64,000 bases of DNA, from contig NZ_FNWH01000006.1 in assembly GCF_900106585.1 (NCBI RefSeq), forward strand, positions 620,001 through 684,000. Reading direction: 5' to 3'. A program made the position numbers and the translations under genes. This DNA comes from Acidaminococcus timonensis. GTDB taxonomy: Bacteria > Bacillota > Negativicutes > Acidaminococcales > Acidaminococcaceae. Position 1 is the stretch's first letter. Each line of letters opens with the position of its first letter. Positions 1 through 8,352 of this stretch are shown in pieces. The notes beneath the pieces are model-generated. The model made no database searches and was not told the DNA's origin. It saw nothing but the letters and a program-made list of their open reading frames with translations.

Positions 1-8
1 AATGATGA

Positions 9-1433
9 ATGGAACTAAGGCCGTATCAAAAAGATCTGGTGAATAAGATCCGCCAGGCAATCTGTGAAGGCTGCCACCGTGTGTGTGCCGTCCTGGGATG
101 TGGAGGCGGGAAATCCGTGATCATCGCTACCATTGCCAAGGCAGCCACCGATAAAGGCAACCGGGTGCTGTTCCTGGTCCACCGCAAGGAGCTGGTTAAC
201 CAGATCAAACGGACCATGGATCGGCAGGGCGTAAATCCGTTTCTGTGCTCTGTGTCCATGGTACAGACCGTAAGCCGGATGAAGACCCTTGCCCGGACTA
301 CGCCGCCTTCTCTCATCATTGTGGACGAAGCCCATCATGCACTGGCAGCCGGCTACCTCCGGATTTTCGATTATTTTCCCCAGGCAACGGTTGTTGGCTT
401 TACCGCCACCCCACAGCGGATGGGAACCGGCGGGCTGGGCAAAGTGTTCCAGCAGCTGGCAGAATCGGTATCTACGAAGTGGCTGATCCAGAATCACTAC
501 CTGGCTCCCTATCACCTGTACAGCGTTCCGCTGACGGATGTGAAAGGGATCCGGACCAGTCATGGTGATTATGATCAGAAAGAGATTGCCAAGCTGATGG
601 ACAAGGGGACGATTTTTGGCGACACGGTAGCTTCCTGGCTGCAGCAGGCAAAGGGCAAGAAGACCATTGTCTACTGTGCCAGTATCAAGACCAGCCGTGC
701 TACTGCTGAAGCGTTCCAGTCTCATGGAATCCCCGCAGCACACCTGGACGGAGAAACGCCAAAGGCAGAGCGGGACAGGATCGTACAGGAATTCCGGGAG
801 GGAAAAATCCTGGTACTGTGCAATGTGGACCTGTTCGGTGAAGGCTTCGACGTGCCGGACTGCGAGGCTGTGCAGCTGCTCCGGCCTACAAAATCCCTGA
901 CACTGTTCATCCAGCAGGCCATGCGGCCTATGAGAATCAATCCGGCGGATCCAAACAAAGAGGCCATCATCCTGGATCACGTGGGGAACTACACCCGTCA
1001 TGGTTTTCCAGACGATGATCACGACTGGAGCCTGGCAGAAAAGAAGAAAAAGAAGAAGGCAGAAACCACTACACGGCAATGCCCGATCTGTTATCACGTA
1101 TTCATTCCAGCACCTGGCCTAGGGCAGATTAAATGTCCATTTTGTGGTCATTTGTTCGAAGATGAGCGAGCCCCCAGGGCGGAACAGGAAGAACTGGATG
1201 GCGTGACTCTGGAAGAAATCAAAGAATCCCCGTACAGTGATTATCGCAAGGCAACGACCTGGCAGCAGCTTGAATTTTTCCGCAAGGGGAAACACTACAA
1301 GCTGGGGTGGAGCCTGCATAAAGCGCTTGAGCTGCATATTCCGATACCGTCGAAATATCAGTATGCGGCCAGTAAGATGGGTATCCATACAGGGAACTGG
1401 TTCAATAATGCGAGAGGGAGGCAACAAGGATGA
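9..1433 (+). CDS. Phage SF2 DEAD/DEAH-box helicase
   Basis: 474-residue superfamily 2 helicase, probably acting in phage DNA replication or recombination. Visible motifs in order: Walker A GCGGGKS at residues 30-36, DEAH at 106-109, TATP at 132-135, and a motif VI-like QQAMRPMR near residue 305. The C-terminal part carries a zinc ribbon with CPIC at 358-361 and CPFC at 376-379, preceded by a lysine-rich linker. The start at 9 is the first Met giving the expected N-terminal Q-motif-like ELRPYQ. The stop overlaps the next gene as ATGA, so the two are translationally coupled. It is the first gene in the window and its operon begins further left. Confidence 0.88.
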   Translation: MELRPYQKDLVNKIRQAICEGCHRVCAVLGCGGGKSVIIATIAKAATDKGNRVLFLVHRKELVNQIKRTMDRQGVNPFLCSVSMVQTVSRMKTLARTTPPSLIIVDEAHHALAAGYLRIFDYFPQATVVGFTATPQRMGTGGLGKVFQQLAESVSTKWLIQNHYLAPYHLYSVPLTDVKGIRTSHGDYDQKEIAKLMDKGTIFGDTVASWLQQAKGKKTIVYCASIKTSRATAEAFQSHGIPAAHLDGETPKAERDRIVQEFREGKILVLCNVDLFGEGFDVPDCEAVQLLRPTKSLTLFIQQAMRPMRINPADPNKEAIILDHVGNYTRHGFPDDDHDWSLAEKKKKKKAETTTRQCPICYHVFIPAPGLGQIKCPFCGHLFEDERAPRAEQEELDGVTLEEIKESPYSDYRKATTWQQLEFFRKGKHYKLGWSLHKALELHIPIPSKYQYAASKMGIHTGNWFNNARGRQQG

Positions 1434-1669
1434 AGGTTAAGGAAGTGCTGGATTTATTATCTATTAATGGAAACGGGTTTGTTGGTTTTGAAAGTGCAGA
1501 AACTTTAAGTGAAAATCCAAAACTGCAAACAGCAATGTTAGAAGTGGATACGTTAAAGTATTGGCAGGTAAACGACTTCCTCGATAAAGACGTTCTGGAG
1601 TTAAAACTGGTTCCAGGCGGGATAATTATCGTTATCAACGAAGGGGGTTACTATGAACAACGAAACTGA
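1430..1669 (+). CDS. Small hypothetical phage protein
   Basis: 79-residue protein of unknown function with no motif I recognise. It starts inside the stop of the helicase gene and its end overlaps the next gene by 17 bases, so it belongs to the early operon. Its DNA is visibly more AT-rich than both neighbours, with TTA, AAA and GAA codons in runs, which suggests a recent insertion by exchange between phages. The C-terminal half is a run of hydrophobic beta-type residues (LELKLVPGGIIIVI) ending in an acidic and tyrosine-rich tail. Confidence 0.6.
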   Translation: MKVKEVLDLLSINGNGFVGFESAETLSENPKLQTAMLEVDTLKYWQVNDFLDKDVLELKLVPGGIIIVINEGGYYEQRN

Positions 1670-2252
1670 CCTGATGCACCGGATCGAAGAGGCCGTCAGC
1701 AAGCGTGGCTGCCTGGTGTTCCGGGCAAACGTGGGCAAGATAAAAATGGCGGATGGCCGGTGGTTTGACACCGGCCTCCCCAAAGGATTTTCGGATCTCT
1801 TTGGATTCATCCCCCGTTCCGGAAAATTCTTTGCTATTGAATGCAAGGTGAAGCCCAACAAACCAACACCGGAGCAAATTCAATTCCTGCATGTAATCCG
1901 CCGGCTGGGGGCTATCGGCATGGTAGTCTACAGCGTGGAAGAAGTCGAGGCCGCCCTTGACAATGCGGCCTGGTCTGATTTTGGCCTGGTGATTGAAGAT
2001 CCTTGCAAAGATAAACCGGATACAGCATGGTGGATGGACCTATTTTGCTGGGCCAGCACAGAGCCGCAGGAGCTGTATGAGGCTCTGCAGCGTGTTCGCC
2101 GGAATGGGGCAACGCTGGTAAAGGATGAGAAATTCGGCATGAGAATCCTTTCTGGGCCGGACAAGGCAGCATACAAGAATGACAGCCAGATGCTGCATAA
2201 ATATGGCAGAACCCTCATGAATGAGCTGGCCTGGCTGGGAGGCATGTACTAA
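1653..2252 (+). CDS. VRR-NUC domain nuclease
   Basis: 199-residue protein. Residues 1-105 match the VRR-NUC branch of the PD-(D/E)xK nuclease fold: a GFSD motif at 45-48, the catalytic-type ExK at 63-65 (AIECKVK) and a conserved Gln near 75 (TPEQ). Such stand-alone phage VRR-NUC proteins sit in replication modules and probably resolve or trim branched DNA. Residues 110-199 form an additional domain I do not recognise, rich in Trp and Lys. It overlaps its upstream neighbour by 17 bases and shares one base (TAATG) with the next small ORF. The family call is fairly sure; the exact substrate is not known. Confidence 0.82.
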   Translation: MNNETDLMHRIEEAVSKRGCLVFRANVGKIKMADGRWFDTGLPKGFSDLFGFIPRSGKFFAIECKVKPNKPTPEQIQFLHVIRRLGAIGMVVYSVEEVEAALDNAAWSDFGLVIEDPCKDKPDTAWWMDLFCWASTEPQELYEALQRVRRNGATLVKDEKFGMRILSGPDKAAYKNDSQMLHKYGRTLMNELAWLGGMY

Positions 2253-2356
2253 TGAAATGGTTTCCAATTTTGGCCCTTGTCACGCTGATATTGCTGGCCA
2301 TGTGGCTGATTCTGCTTGATGTTACGGTATTGTATATGCTACTCGTAGGAGTATAA
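2252..2356 (+). CDS. Very small membrane protein
   Basis: 34-residue ORF, nearly all hydrophobic: a Lys-Trp start, then a single long membrane segment (LALVTLILLAMWLILLDVTVLYMLLVGV). It starts at TAATG, sharing a base with the VRR-NUC stop, and is followed 13 bases later by a good Shine-Dalgarno sequence and the next gene. Tight coupling and uninterrupted hydrophobicity support a real gene, but no homology is recognised. Confidence 0.45.
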   Translation: MKWFPILALVTLILLAMWLILLDVTVLYMLLVGV

Positions 2357-2369
2357 AGGAGGAACTATC

Positions 2370-2585
2370 ATGAATCTGCAGGTAAAAGGAATTTTGCAAA
2401 ACCTGGGAGACAAGACCGGGTGTGCTGAAACGGAATTTTCCTATCTGGCGGCTAAAATCCGACCAGATACCAATGACGAAGACATCAGACAGATTCTGCT
2501 GCAGGCCATCCAGCGGCTGAGCAGCACCCGGGAAGAGTTCAAAAGCACTGAAGACGTGCTGAAAGGTGTGCTTGTGAAACTATGA
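2370..2585 (+). CDS. Small hypothetical phage protein
   Basis: 71-residue protein, mostly helical by composition, with no motif recognised. It has a strong ribosome-binding site (AAAGGAGG) about seven bases before its ATG and lies in the same operon as the VRR-NUC gene and the late regulator. The acidic, glutamine-rich sequence without hydrophobic stretches suggests a small soluble early protein. Confidence 0.6.
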   Translation: MNLQVKGILQNLGDKTGCAETEFSYLAAKIRPDTNDEDIRQILLQAIQRLSSTREEFKSTEDVLKGVLVKL

Positions 2586-2600
2586 CAGGAGGTGGGGACC

Positions 2601-3101
2601 ATGTACTACAACGAGTGGGAGAACATCATCCGGGACAGGCTTCGAAACTACAACATCTGGACCGCCAGGGTGAATACGCTGGAAGCCCAGATCAGGGAAA
2701 TCGCCGGCCAGCTTCGGCTGGAAGCGGCACCCAAGACTACCCGGTTTGGCTATGACAGCTTTGGCGGCGGGTGGGACAAGCCTTCACCGGAAGAAGTGGC
2801 CTACCAGCAGAAAGAAATCCTGGAAAGCCGGCTGCAACGGCTGAAAGCGGAATACCAGAAGAAGAAAGCCGTACTGAAAGCCCTGGATGATCATATGGAC
2901 GCCCTGGAAGGGGCTGAACGTCAGATGATCCGGCTGCGGGGCATCAATCACCAGCAATGGAAACAGATCGCCCTGGATACCTGCCATGACGAAAGCTGGT
3001 GCCGGCGGAAATTCCGGGACGGGTTGCGGAAGATGACCGGCATGGAGTACGGGCCGAAAGCAGCGCCCACACAGACACGGCTGAACCTGGTGGAACTGTG
3101 A
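2601..3101 (+). CDS. RinA/ArpU-like phage late transcription regulator
   Basis: 166-residue protein from the ATG at 2601, chosen over a GTG nine bases upstream because a GACAGGAGGTGG ribosome-binding site fits it. The N-terminal half is coiled coil. The C-terminal part (about 115-160) reads like the sigma-region-4-type helix-turn-helix of the RinA/ArpU family: an acidic-hydrophobic helix, then ALDTCHDESWCRRKFRDGLRK as the recognition region. Members of this family turn on terminase and structural genes, and this gene is the last before the packaging operon. The candidate target promoter, with four 11-bp repeats, begins seven bases after its stop. The family call rests on shape and position. 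Confidence 0.65.
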   Translation: MYYNEWENIIRDRLRNYNIWTARVNTLEAQIREIAGQLRLEAAPKTTRFGYDSFGGGWDKPSPEEVAYQQKEILESRLQRLKAEYQKKKAVLKALDDHMDALEGAERQMIRLRGINHQQWKQIALDTCHDESWCRRKFRDGLRKMTGMEYGPKAAPTQTRLNLVEL

Positions 3102-3107
3102 GAACCA

Positions 3108-3173
3108 ATCCCGTTTTTATCCCGCTTTTGTCCCGTTTTTATCCCACTTTTTCTTAGGAAATCGTGCTATACT
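3108..3173 (+). promoter_or_regulatory. Candidate late promoter with four tandem 11-bp repeats
   Basis: Four head-to-tail copies of an 11-base unit of the form (A/G)TCCC(G/A)(C/T)TTTT run from 3108 to 3152, one per helical turn. They are followed at 3165-3173 by TGCTATACT, an extended -10 element. The -35 position falls inside the last copy. The site lies directly between the RinA/ArpU-like gene and the packaging genes. A regulator stacking along one face of the repeats would explain activation; that role is inference. Confidence 0.6.
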
Positions 3174-3243
3174 GATATCATGGATTTGCGGAAAGCAGTC
3201 CAGTTCATTAACACCTCCTTTTAAGATATGTAGAACCGGAGGA

Positions 3244-3268
3244 AGCGCCCCGCCAAGGGCGCTTTTTT
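3244..3268 (+). terminator. Intrinsic terminator in late leader
   Basis: Perfect 7-bp stem AGCGCCC / GGGCGCT with a six-base loop, followed by six T. It sits between the candidate late promoter and terS, so it would stop unmodified transcripts after roughly 90 bases. Confidence 0.75.
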
Positions 3269-3297
3269 CGTGGGAGGAACCATATAGCTTATGACCG

Positions 3298-3319
3298 GCA
3301 CCTGAAAAGGTGCTTTTTT
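3298..3319 (+). terminator. Second intrinsic terminator in late leader
   Basis: Stem GCACCT / AGGTGC with a GAAA loop and six T, 30 bases after the first terminator and 33 bases before terS. Confidence 0.7.
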
Positions 3320-3351
3320 AATCCATTTTGAGGACGGTGGTGAAGATGTAG

Positions 3352-3804
3352 ATGGCCCGAGAAGATTTGATTCCTTTGAACCGGCGAACAAAAGACGAAC
3401 AAAAGGAAATTGCCAAAAAAGGTGGCATCAAGAGCGGTGCGGCACGGCGCCGCCGGAAGGCCATCAAGGAAATCCTGGCAGGAGCCTGGAACATCCGGCT
3501 GTGCGATATCGAGGACCCGGGAGTCCGCAAGGCTTTCATGACGGCAGCCAAATCCCAGGATGGAAAGATCACCATCGGGGAGGCCATGACAAACGGCATG
3601 GTGCTGGCCATGATCCGGGGCAATGCCCTTATGAGCCAGCTGGTGCTGGAGTTGATGAAAGAGAGCCCGGCGGTGAAGCTGAAGGAAAAAGAGCTGCGAC
3701 TGCGTGAACGGGAAATCGAGATCAAAGAGAAGCTGGCCGAAAAAGACCTGCAGGAGGACGAACCTTCTGAACAGGTGGAATTCACGTTCGAAAGGGAGAA
3801 ATGA
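3352..3804 (+). CDS. terS: Terminase small subunit
   Basis: 150-residue DNA-recognition subunit of the packaging motor. The N-terminus is typical: a basic stretch with NRRTKDEQKEIAKKGG then SGAARRRRKAIKE, followed by helical regions and a highly charged coiled-coil C-terminus (KEKELRLREREIEIKEK) that would oligomerise. It precedes the large subunit and overlaps it by four bases (ATGA), the usual arrangement. It is the first gene after the two leader terminators, so its expression depends on read-through or antitermination. Confidence 0.85.
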   Translation: MAREDLIPLNRRTKDEQKEIAKKGGIKSGAARRRRKAIKEILAGAWNIRLCDIEDPGVRKAFMTAAKSQDGKITIGEAMTNGMVLAMIRGNALMSQLVLELMKESPAVKLKEKELRLREREIEIKEKLAEKDLQEDEPSEQVEFTFEREK

Positions 3805-5063
3805 CCATGAAGGTGAATGTGGCAGACAGCATGGGGCCGGCTTTCGACCCTGTATTCTGGGATGCCCAGCAGCACGGCCATACCTACTACTGGCTGGCCG
3901 GCGGGCGGGGCTCCACCAAATCGTCCTTCGTGGGCATGGAAATCCCCCTGCTGATGCTGCAGCATCCGGAGTGTCATGCTGTGGTCCTGCGGAAAGTGGG
4001 CGGGACCATTAAGAACAGCGTGTACCCGCAGATCCAGTGGGGCATCGAACAGCTGCAGATCATCGACCGATTCAAGTACAAGATGACGCCGCCGGAAATC
4101 ACCCTGAAGGGGACTGGCCAGAAAATCCTTTTCCTGGGCTGCGATGACCCCATGAAGGTTAAATCCATCAAGCTGCCTTTCGGTTATGTGGGCATCGTCT
4201 GGCTGGAAGAGCTGGACCAGTTCAGCGGCATGGAGGAAATCCGCAACCTGTGCCAGTCCCTACTGCGTGGAGGGCCCCGTTACTGGGTGTTCTGCACGTA
4301 CAACCCGCCCAAAAGTCGGAGTAACTGGGTGAATGAGGAGATCCTGGTGGATGATCCTGACCGGCTGGTGCACCGCTCCACCTATCTTCAGGTGCCACCA
4401 GAATGGCTGGGGGAACAGTTCCTCCAGGAAGCTGGAAAGCTCAAGGAGCGGAATGAAACAGCCTACCGTCATGAGTACCTGGGAGAAGTGACCGGCACCG
4501 GCGGGGCAGTCTTCGAGAACGTGGAGGACTTGCCTTTGACTGATGAAGCTCTAGGCCAGTTTGATCATCGTCTGTTCGGCCTGGACTTCGGGTTTGCTGT
4601 GGACCCCCTGGCCTTTGTGGCCATGCATTTCGACGCCAAACACGAAGATTTGTATATCTGGGGAGAGATCTATGAACAGAAGCTGACCAATCCCCAGGCT
4701 GTGGCCAGGATCAGCAAGATCATCCTGCCCCAGGAGCTGGTCCGCTGTGATTCGGCGGAACCCAAGTCCATCAAGGAAATGCGCTCCCTGGGCATGAACA
4801 TCATCGGGGCGGCCAAAGGACCCGACAGTGTGGAATATGGCATCAAATGGCTGCAGGGCCTGCGGCACATCTACATTGACAAGCGCCGGTGCCCCAACAC
4901 CTACCGGGAATTCATGACCTACGAATACGAACGGAACCGGCTGGGGCAGTACATCAGCGCCTACCCGGACAAAGACAACCATGCCATCGACGCTGTGCGC
5001 TATGGCTGCAGCGGCGTGATGCCGGTACGGACAACCATCCGTTCGGCCAGATTTGATTACTGA
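3801..5063 (+). CDS. terL: Terminase large subunit
   Basis: 420-residue ATPase-nuclease that pumps DNA into the prohead (PBSX/Terminase_3-like). The ATPase part shows a Walker A-type GGRGSTKS at 34-41, Walker B region GIVWLEELDQF near 131-141, and a coupling-type CTYNPP. The nuclease part begins near 258 with GLDFGF, then CDSAEPKS near 313 and a final acidic cluster in PDKDNHAIDAVRY. A second ATG at 3807 is also possible; the first overlaps the terS stop. Length and motif order fit an intact enzyme. Confidence 0.93.
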   Translation: MTMKVNVADSMGPAFDPVFWDAQQHGHTYYWLAGGRGSTKSSFVGMEIPLLMLQHPECHAVVLRKVGGTIKNSVYPQIQWGIEQLQIIDRFKYKMTPPEITLKGTGQKILFLGCDDPMKVKSIKLPFGYVGIVWLEELDQFSGMEEIRNLCQSLLRGGPRYWVFCTYNPPKSRSNWVNEEILVDDPDRLVHRSTYLQVPPEWLGEQFLQEAGKLKERNETAYRHEYLGEVTGTGGAVFENVEDLPLTDEALGQFDHRLFGLDFGFAVDPLAFVAMHFDAKHEDLYIWGEIYEQKLTNPQAVARISKIILPQELVRCDSAEPKSIKEMRSLGMNIIGAAKGPDSVEYGIKWLQGLRHIYIDKRRCPNTYREFMTYEYERNRLGQYISAYPDKDNHAIDAVRYGCSGVMPVRTTIRSARFDY

Positions 5064-5071
5064 GGGAGATT

Positions 5072-6475
5072 ATGAGCGAACGAGATTTTTATTTGAGCCC
5101 CACCGGCAACATGTACCGGCTGATGCGGGACTCCTACTATGGGGACGGAGGCTACCGGGGTGCGTACCTGATCCCACACAAGAGGGAAACCGAACAGAAC
5201 TACCGGGACCGTCAGCAGACGGCGTATTACCTGAACCATTTTTCCTTGATCGTGAACGCCCTGGTGAATCCCATCTTCAAGCGGCGGCCGCTGCGGGATT
5301 GGACCGGAACGGCCAGCCCGGTGGCAGAGGCGTTCCTGGAAGATGTGGACGGAGCCGGGAATGACATGGACAGCTTTATGCAGGCTGCGGCCCTGTCGGC
5401 CAAACTGTACGGAGCTGTTTTCATCGTGGTGGAGAACTTTCAGGCCATGGACCTGCCGGCTTCCATGGGTGAAGCCCTGGCCCAGCGGAAATTTCCTTAT
5501 GCGTACACCCTGGACCCGGACCGGGTGGAAGGCGTGAGTATCGACAAGAACGGCCGGGTGCTGTCCATCAAGTTCCGGGATACGGCGGTGAGCAGCACCA
5601 TGGGCGACGACAAGGAACGGACGGTGTACTTTGACACCCGGCGCTGGGCGGTCTACGAGAATGGCCAGATGGTTTCTTCCGGTGATCACAATCTGGGAGA
5701 GGTCCCGGTAGTGTGGTTCCCCAGCCAGCACGTGAAGAACGGCGAGCTGAATCCCACACCGGAGCTGTACCCTATCGCCGGGATCGCCTGCAGCCTGTAC
5801 AATCACTGCTCCTGGCTGACGGAAATCCTGCGGAACCAGACATTCCCGCTTTTGACTTTTCCCAGCAAGGAAGCTTCTGACCTGATTATCGGGAACAACA
5901 ACGCTCTTTGCTACGACGGGGACACGGTGCGGTTCCAGCCCGGGTTCATTTCCCCGCCCAGCGATCCGGCTGCGCTGATTCAGAGCCAGATCAAGAACAT
6001 GGTGGAAGAGATGTACCGGATTTCCGGGCTGACGTTCTCCACCACGACCAAACAGGAGGCCAGCGGCATCAGCCGGCAGTGGGAGTTCGAACGGACAAAC
6101 CAGCGCCTTTCTGCTTTTGCCAAGCGATGTGCGGCGGCGGAAAAGAAGATTCTGGCCCTGGTGGCCAAATGGATGGGCCTGGACCTGGAATACACGGCGA
6201 CCTACTCCAATGACTTCGGCATCACGGACGTGGCCACGGAGCTGAAGAACGCCCAGGCCGTCCTGGATATGCAGCTGACCAACAAAATCAAGGTGGAGGT
6301 GGCCAAACAGGTACTGACAGCTTATGTGCCGGAGCTGCCTGCTGACCGGTTTGATGCCATCATTACCGACATTGAAAAGCAGGAGACAGAGCCGGCTTAT
6401 AACGAGCCACCCCAGCCGGCTGAACCCCCGGAGCCGCCTGAACCAGAGGACGAAGAGGAACCACCGGAAGAGTAG
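5072..6475 (+). CDS. Phage portal protein
   Basis: 467-residue portal, the dodecameric ring at the packaging vertex. It follows terL by nine bases. The N-terminal part has the YRDRQQTAYYLNHFSLIVNA-type helix and a FKRRP stem common to portal families; the centre has an RISGLTF-containing segment and long helices of the stem and wing. The last 35 residues are a disordered Pro/Glu-rich tail (PPEPPEPEDEEEPPEE), which is unusual but seen in some phages. Position between terminase and MuF-like protein makes the call firm even though sequence identity cannot be checked here. Confidence 0.85.
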   Translation: MSERDFYLSPTGNMYRLMRDSYYGDGGYRGAYLIPHKRETEQNYRDRQQTAYYLNHFSLIVNALVNPIFKRRPLRDWTGTASPVAEAFLEDVDGAGNDMDSFMQAAALSAKLYGAVFIVVENFQAMDLPASMGEALAQRKFPYAYTLDPDRVEGVSIDKNGRVLSIKFRDTAVSSTMGDDKERTVYFDTRRWAVYENGQMVSSGDHNLGEVPVVWFPSQHVKNGELNPTPELYPIAGIACSLYNHCSWLTEILRNQTFPLLTFPSKEASDLIIGNNNALCYDGDTVRFQPGFISPPSDPAALIQSQIKNMVEEMYRISGLTFSTTTKQEASGISRQWEFERTNQRLSAFAKRCAAAEKKILALVAKWMGLDLEYTATYSNDFGITDVATELKNAQAVLDMQLTNKIKVEVAKQVLTAYVPELPADRFDAIITDIEKQETEPAYNEPPQPAEPPEPPEPEDEEEPPEE

Positions 6476-6482
6476 GTGAACC

Positions 6483-8039
6483 ATGGACGAACTGCAGCGG
6501 CAGCTGAAAGCCTTTTCCAAACGATATGGATTCCAGGGCCAGATGATGAAGGCCCGCATTGAGATTCTCATGAAACAGGGCAAGAGCCCGGAGGAAGCCA
6601 TCCGCCAGGTATTCAAGGAATACGGCGTGGAGGAATGGCTGCAGGCCAATGTGTCCAGCGTGATCGTTGGCACGGCCCAGGATGCCCTGGGGCAGGAACT
6701 GGCCAAAGACCTTCCTGCGGCTGCCCTGCTGGAAGCCCTGTCCAATCCCTGGGACGGCAGCGGGCTGACCCTGTCGGAGAAGATCCACGGTGCCAGCAAC
6801 ACCATGCTAAACGACGTGATCACCACGGTGCGGAAACAGATCCACCTGAACAAGACGGTGAAGGACACCGCCCAGGCCCTCTACGATGGCTACAAAAGTG
6901 GCCATGTAGTCAGGGAACAGCAGCTGCCCCAGTACCTGGATGAACTGACCCGGTGGACCCGGAGAAGCCGGGAGAACCTTTCCCAGGAAGAGCTGAAAGA
7001 CCTACAGCGGGCCATCCGTAAGGTGAAATACCAGGCGGATGATCTGGTGGATGACAGAGCCACCTACAATCACTTCAGAACGGCTTTAAACAACCTGTTC
7101 GATAAGTTAGACCAGGGGAGTGAAAAAGCCGCTGAGAAAGCCCTCCAGGTGGCCATAGAGGAAAAGAGCCGGTACGTTGCAGAACGGATTGCCCGGACAG
7201 AAGCCGCCAGAGCCCGTTATGATGCTTTCCTTGCCCGCTACGGGGAGGATGACAGCGTTGTGGCCTACCAGTGGAAGCTGGGAAGCCGGCATCCGGCAGA
7301 GGACATCTGCGACATGTACGCCCATGCGGATCTGTATGGCCTGGGGGCAGGAGTTTTCCCTAAAGACCAGGCTCCGGTGAATCCAGCCCATCCCCATTGC
7401 CTGTGCCATTACGCACCGGTGTACGCCAGCGAGCTGAAGGGAAAAAAGCGGTCTGACAACGTGGAGGGCCGGGGCAATGCCTGGCTGAAACGGCAGCCGC
7501 TGCACATCCGCCAGGCCATTCTGGGGATGAAAGGCGAACAGGAGTGGAAAGCCGGAAGAGCCGGGTGGATGGAGAAGGCAAGAAATATTGGGGTTACATC
7601 CTCTTATTCTCGCTTTAAAGAATTGGTTCATACTCTTAAAAGTAGTATAATAAGTGTAGATAAACTAAGAGCTGGAAAATTCCCAACAACACAGGACGAA
7701 ATTGATAATATTTTATCTAAAGAATTATCAGGAATTAGATTTTCTAGCAAGCCCACTTACAATTCAAGAATAAAAAGCCCAGGCAAAACCACAATTTCAA
7801 TATCACCACTTGGATTTCGAAAAATAAAGTCAATGGAAATAGGGAAACAATTCAAAGAGGGGAAGAATGAATTAATTGATACATTGATTCATGAGGAGTT
7901 AGAAGCCAGAATTGGCTTGAAAGCGGATAAAGCAGTTAAATTTTCTCGACTTGAAAATGCTAGTGAGGCAAGACGGCATAAATATATCAATGCCGTGATT
8001 GAAAGGTTCTTTGCTTTTAAGGGGTGGGAATATGAATGA
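6483..8039 (+). CDS. MuF-like minor head protein with toxin-like C-terminal domain
   Basis: 518 residues. The first 360 are a phage Mu gpF-type minor head protein: helical N-terminus, then RIARTEAARARYDAF, a Cys/His pair in EDICDMYAHAD and the ending NPAHPHCLCHYAPV. From about residue 363 (base 7575) the DNA turns sharply AT-rich and the sequence becomes a separate domain of about 155 residues with a HEELE motif at 470-474 (DTLIHEELEARIG). MuF proteins often carry swappable C-terminal effector domains delivered with phage DNA; this reads as one. The effector type is not recognised, and the HEELE motif might bind a metal. The next gene, also AT-rich, overlaps by eight bases and is the candidate immunity gene. 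Confidence 0.82.
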   Translation: MDELQRQLKAFSKRYGFQGQMMKARIEILMKQGKSPEEAIRQVFKEYGVEEWLQANVSSVIVGTAQDALGQELAKDLPAAALLEALSNPWDGSGLTLSEKIHGASNTMLNDVITTVRKQIHLNKTVKDTAQALYDGYKSGHVVREQQLPQYLDELTRWTRRSRENLSQEELKDLQRAIRKVKYQADDLVDDRATYNHFRTALNNLFDKLDQGSEKAAEKALQVAIEEKSRYVAERIARTEAARARYDAFLARYGEDDSVVAYQWKLGSRHPAEDICDMYAHADLYGLGAGVFPKDQAPVNPAHPHCLCHYAPVYASELKGKKRSDNVEGRGNAWLKRQPLHIRQAILGMKGEQEWKAGRAGWMEKARNIGVTSSYSRFKELVHTLKSSIISVDKLRAGKFPTTQDEIDNILSKELSGIRFSSKPTYNSRIKSPGKTTISISPLGFRKIKSMEIGKQFKEGKNELIDTLIHEELEARIGLKADKAVKFSRLENASEARRHKYINAVIERFFAFKGWEYE

Positions 8040-8244
8040 TTGGGATAAGGTTGAGGATGTCGTTTTTGAGGGAAGCAGAGATGAAATCGAGCAACTTAAA
8101 TGTCCAGAATGTGGAGGACATATAAGGGTTTTATTTGATGAAACATTGATGAGCTTAAAAGTTCAATGTGAAAAATGTAAATCTTACTTTCGTGAAAGTA
8201 ATTGTTTTGAAATTCCAAAGTTTCTACAAAACAAGAATAGATAG
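8032..8244 (+). CDS. Candidate immunity protein with zinc ribbon
   Basis: 70-residue acidic protein from the ATG at 8032, supported by an AAGGGGTGGG ribosome-binding site. It contains two Cys pairs, CPECG near residues 24-28 and CEKC near 48-51, spaced like a zinc ribbon. It overlaps the end of the MuF toxin-like domain, shares its AT-rich base composition, and is closed by a terminator where normal phage composition resumes. That layout (effector tail, then small overlapping gene, both foreign in composition) is typical of toxin-immunity pairs. The immunity role is inference. Confidence 0.65.
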   Translation: MNDWDKVEDVVFEGSRDEIEQLKCPECGGHIRVLFDETLMSLKVQCEKCKSYFRESNCFEIPKFLQNKNR

Positions 8245-8245
8245 A

Positions 8246-8272
8246 AGCCCCCTGCTCCGGCAGCGGGCTTTT
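8246..8272 (+). terminator. Intrinsic terminator after toxin-immunity pair
   Basis: Ten-base stem AGCCCCCTGC / GCAGCGGGCT (one mismatch) with a four-base loop and a T run, two bases after the stop of the candidate immunity gene. Confidence 0.7.
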
Positions 8273-8300
8273 CTTATACCTAAAATCAGATAGTTTTTCA

Positions 8301-8325
8301 GCAGACCATCCGGCCTGCTATTTTT
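8301..8325 (+). terminator. Stem-loop upstream of moron gene (copy 1)
   Basis: GCAGACC, four-base loop, GGCCTGC, then TATTTTTA. Almost identical to the stem-loop at 8649-8673 on the other side of the small secreted gene. Confidence 0.6.
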
Positions 8326-8352
8326 ATGCATTGAAAAGAGAGGAGAACAAAA

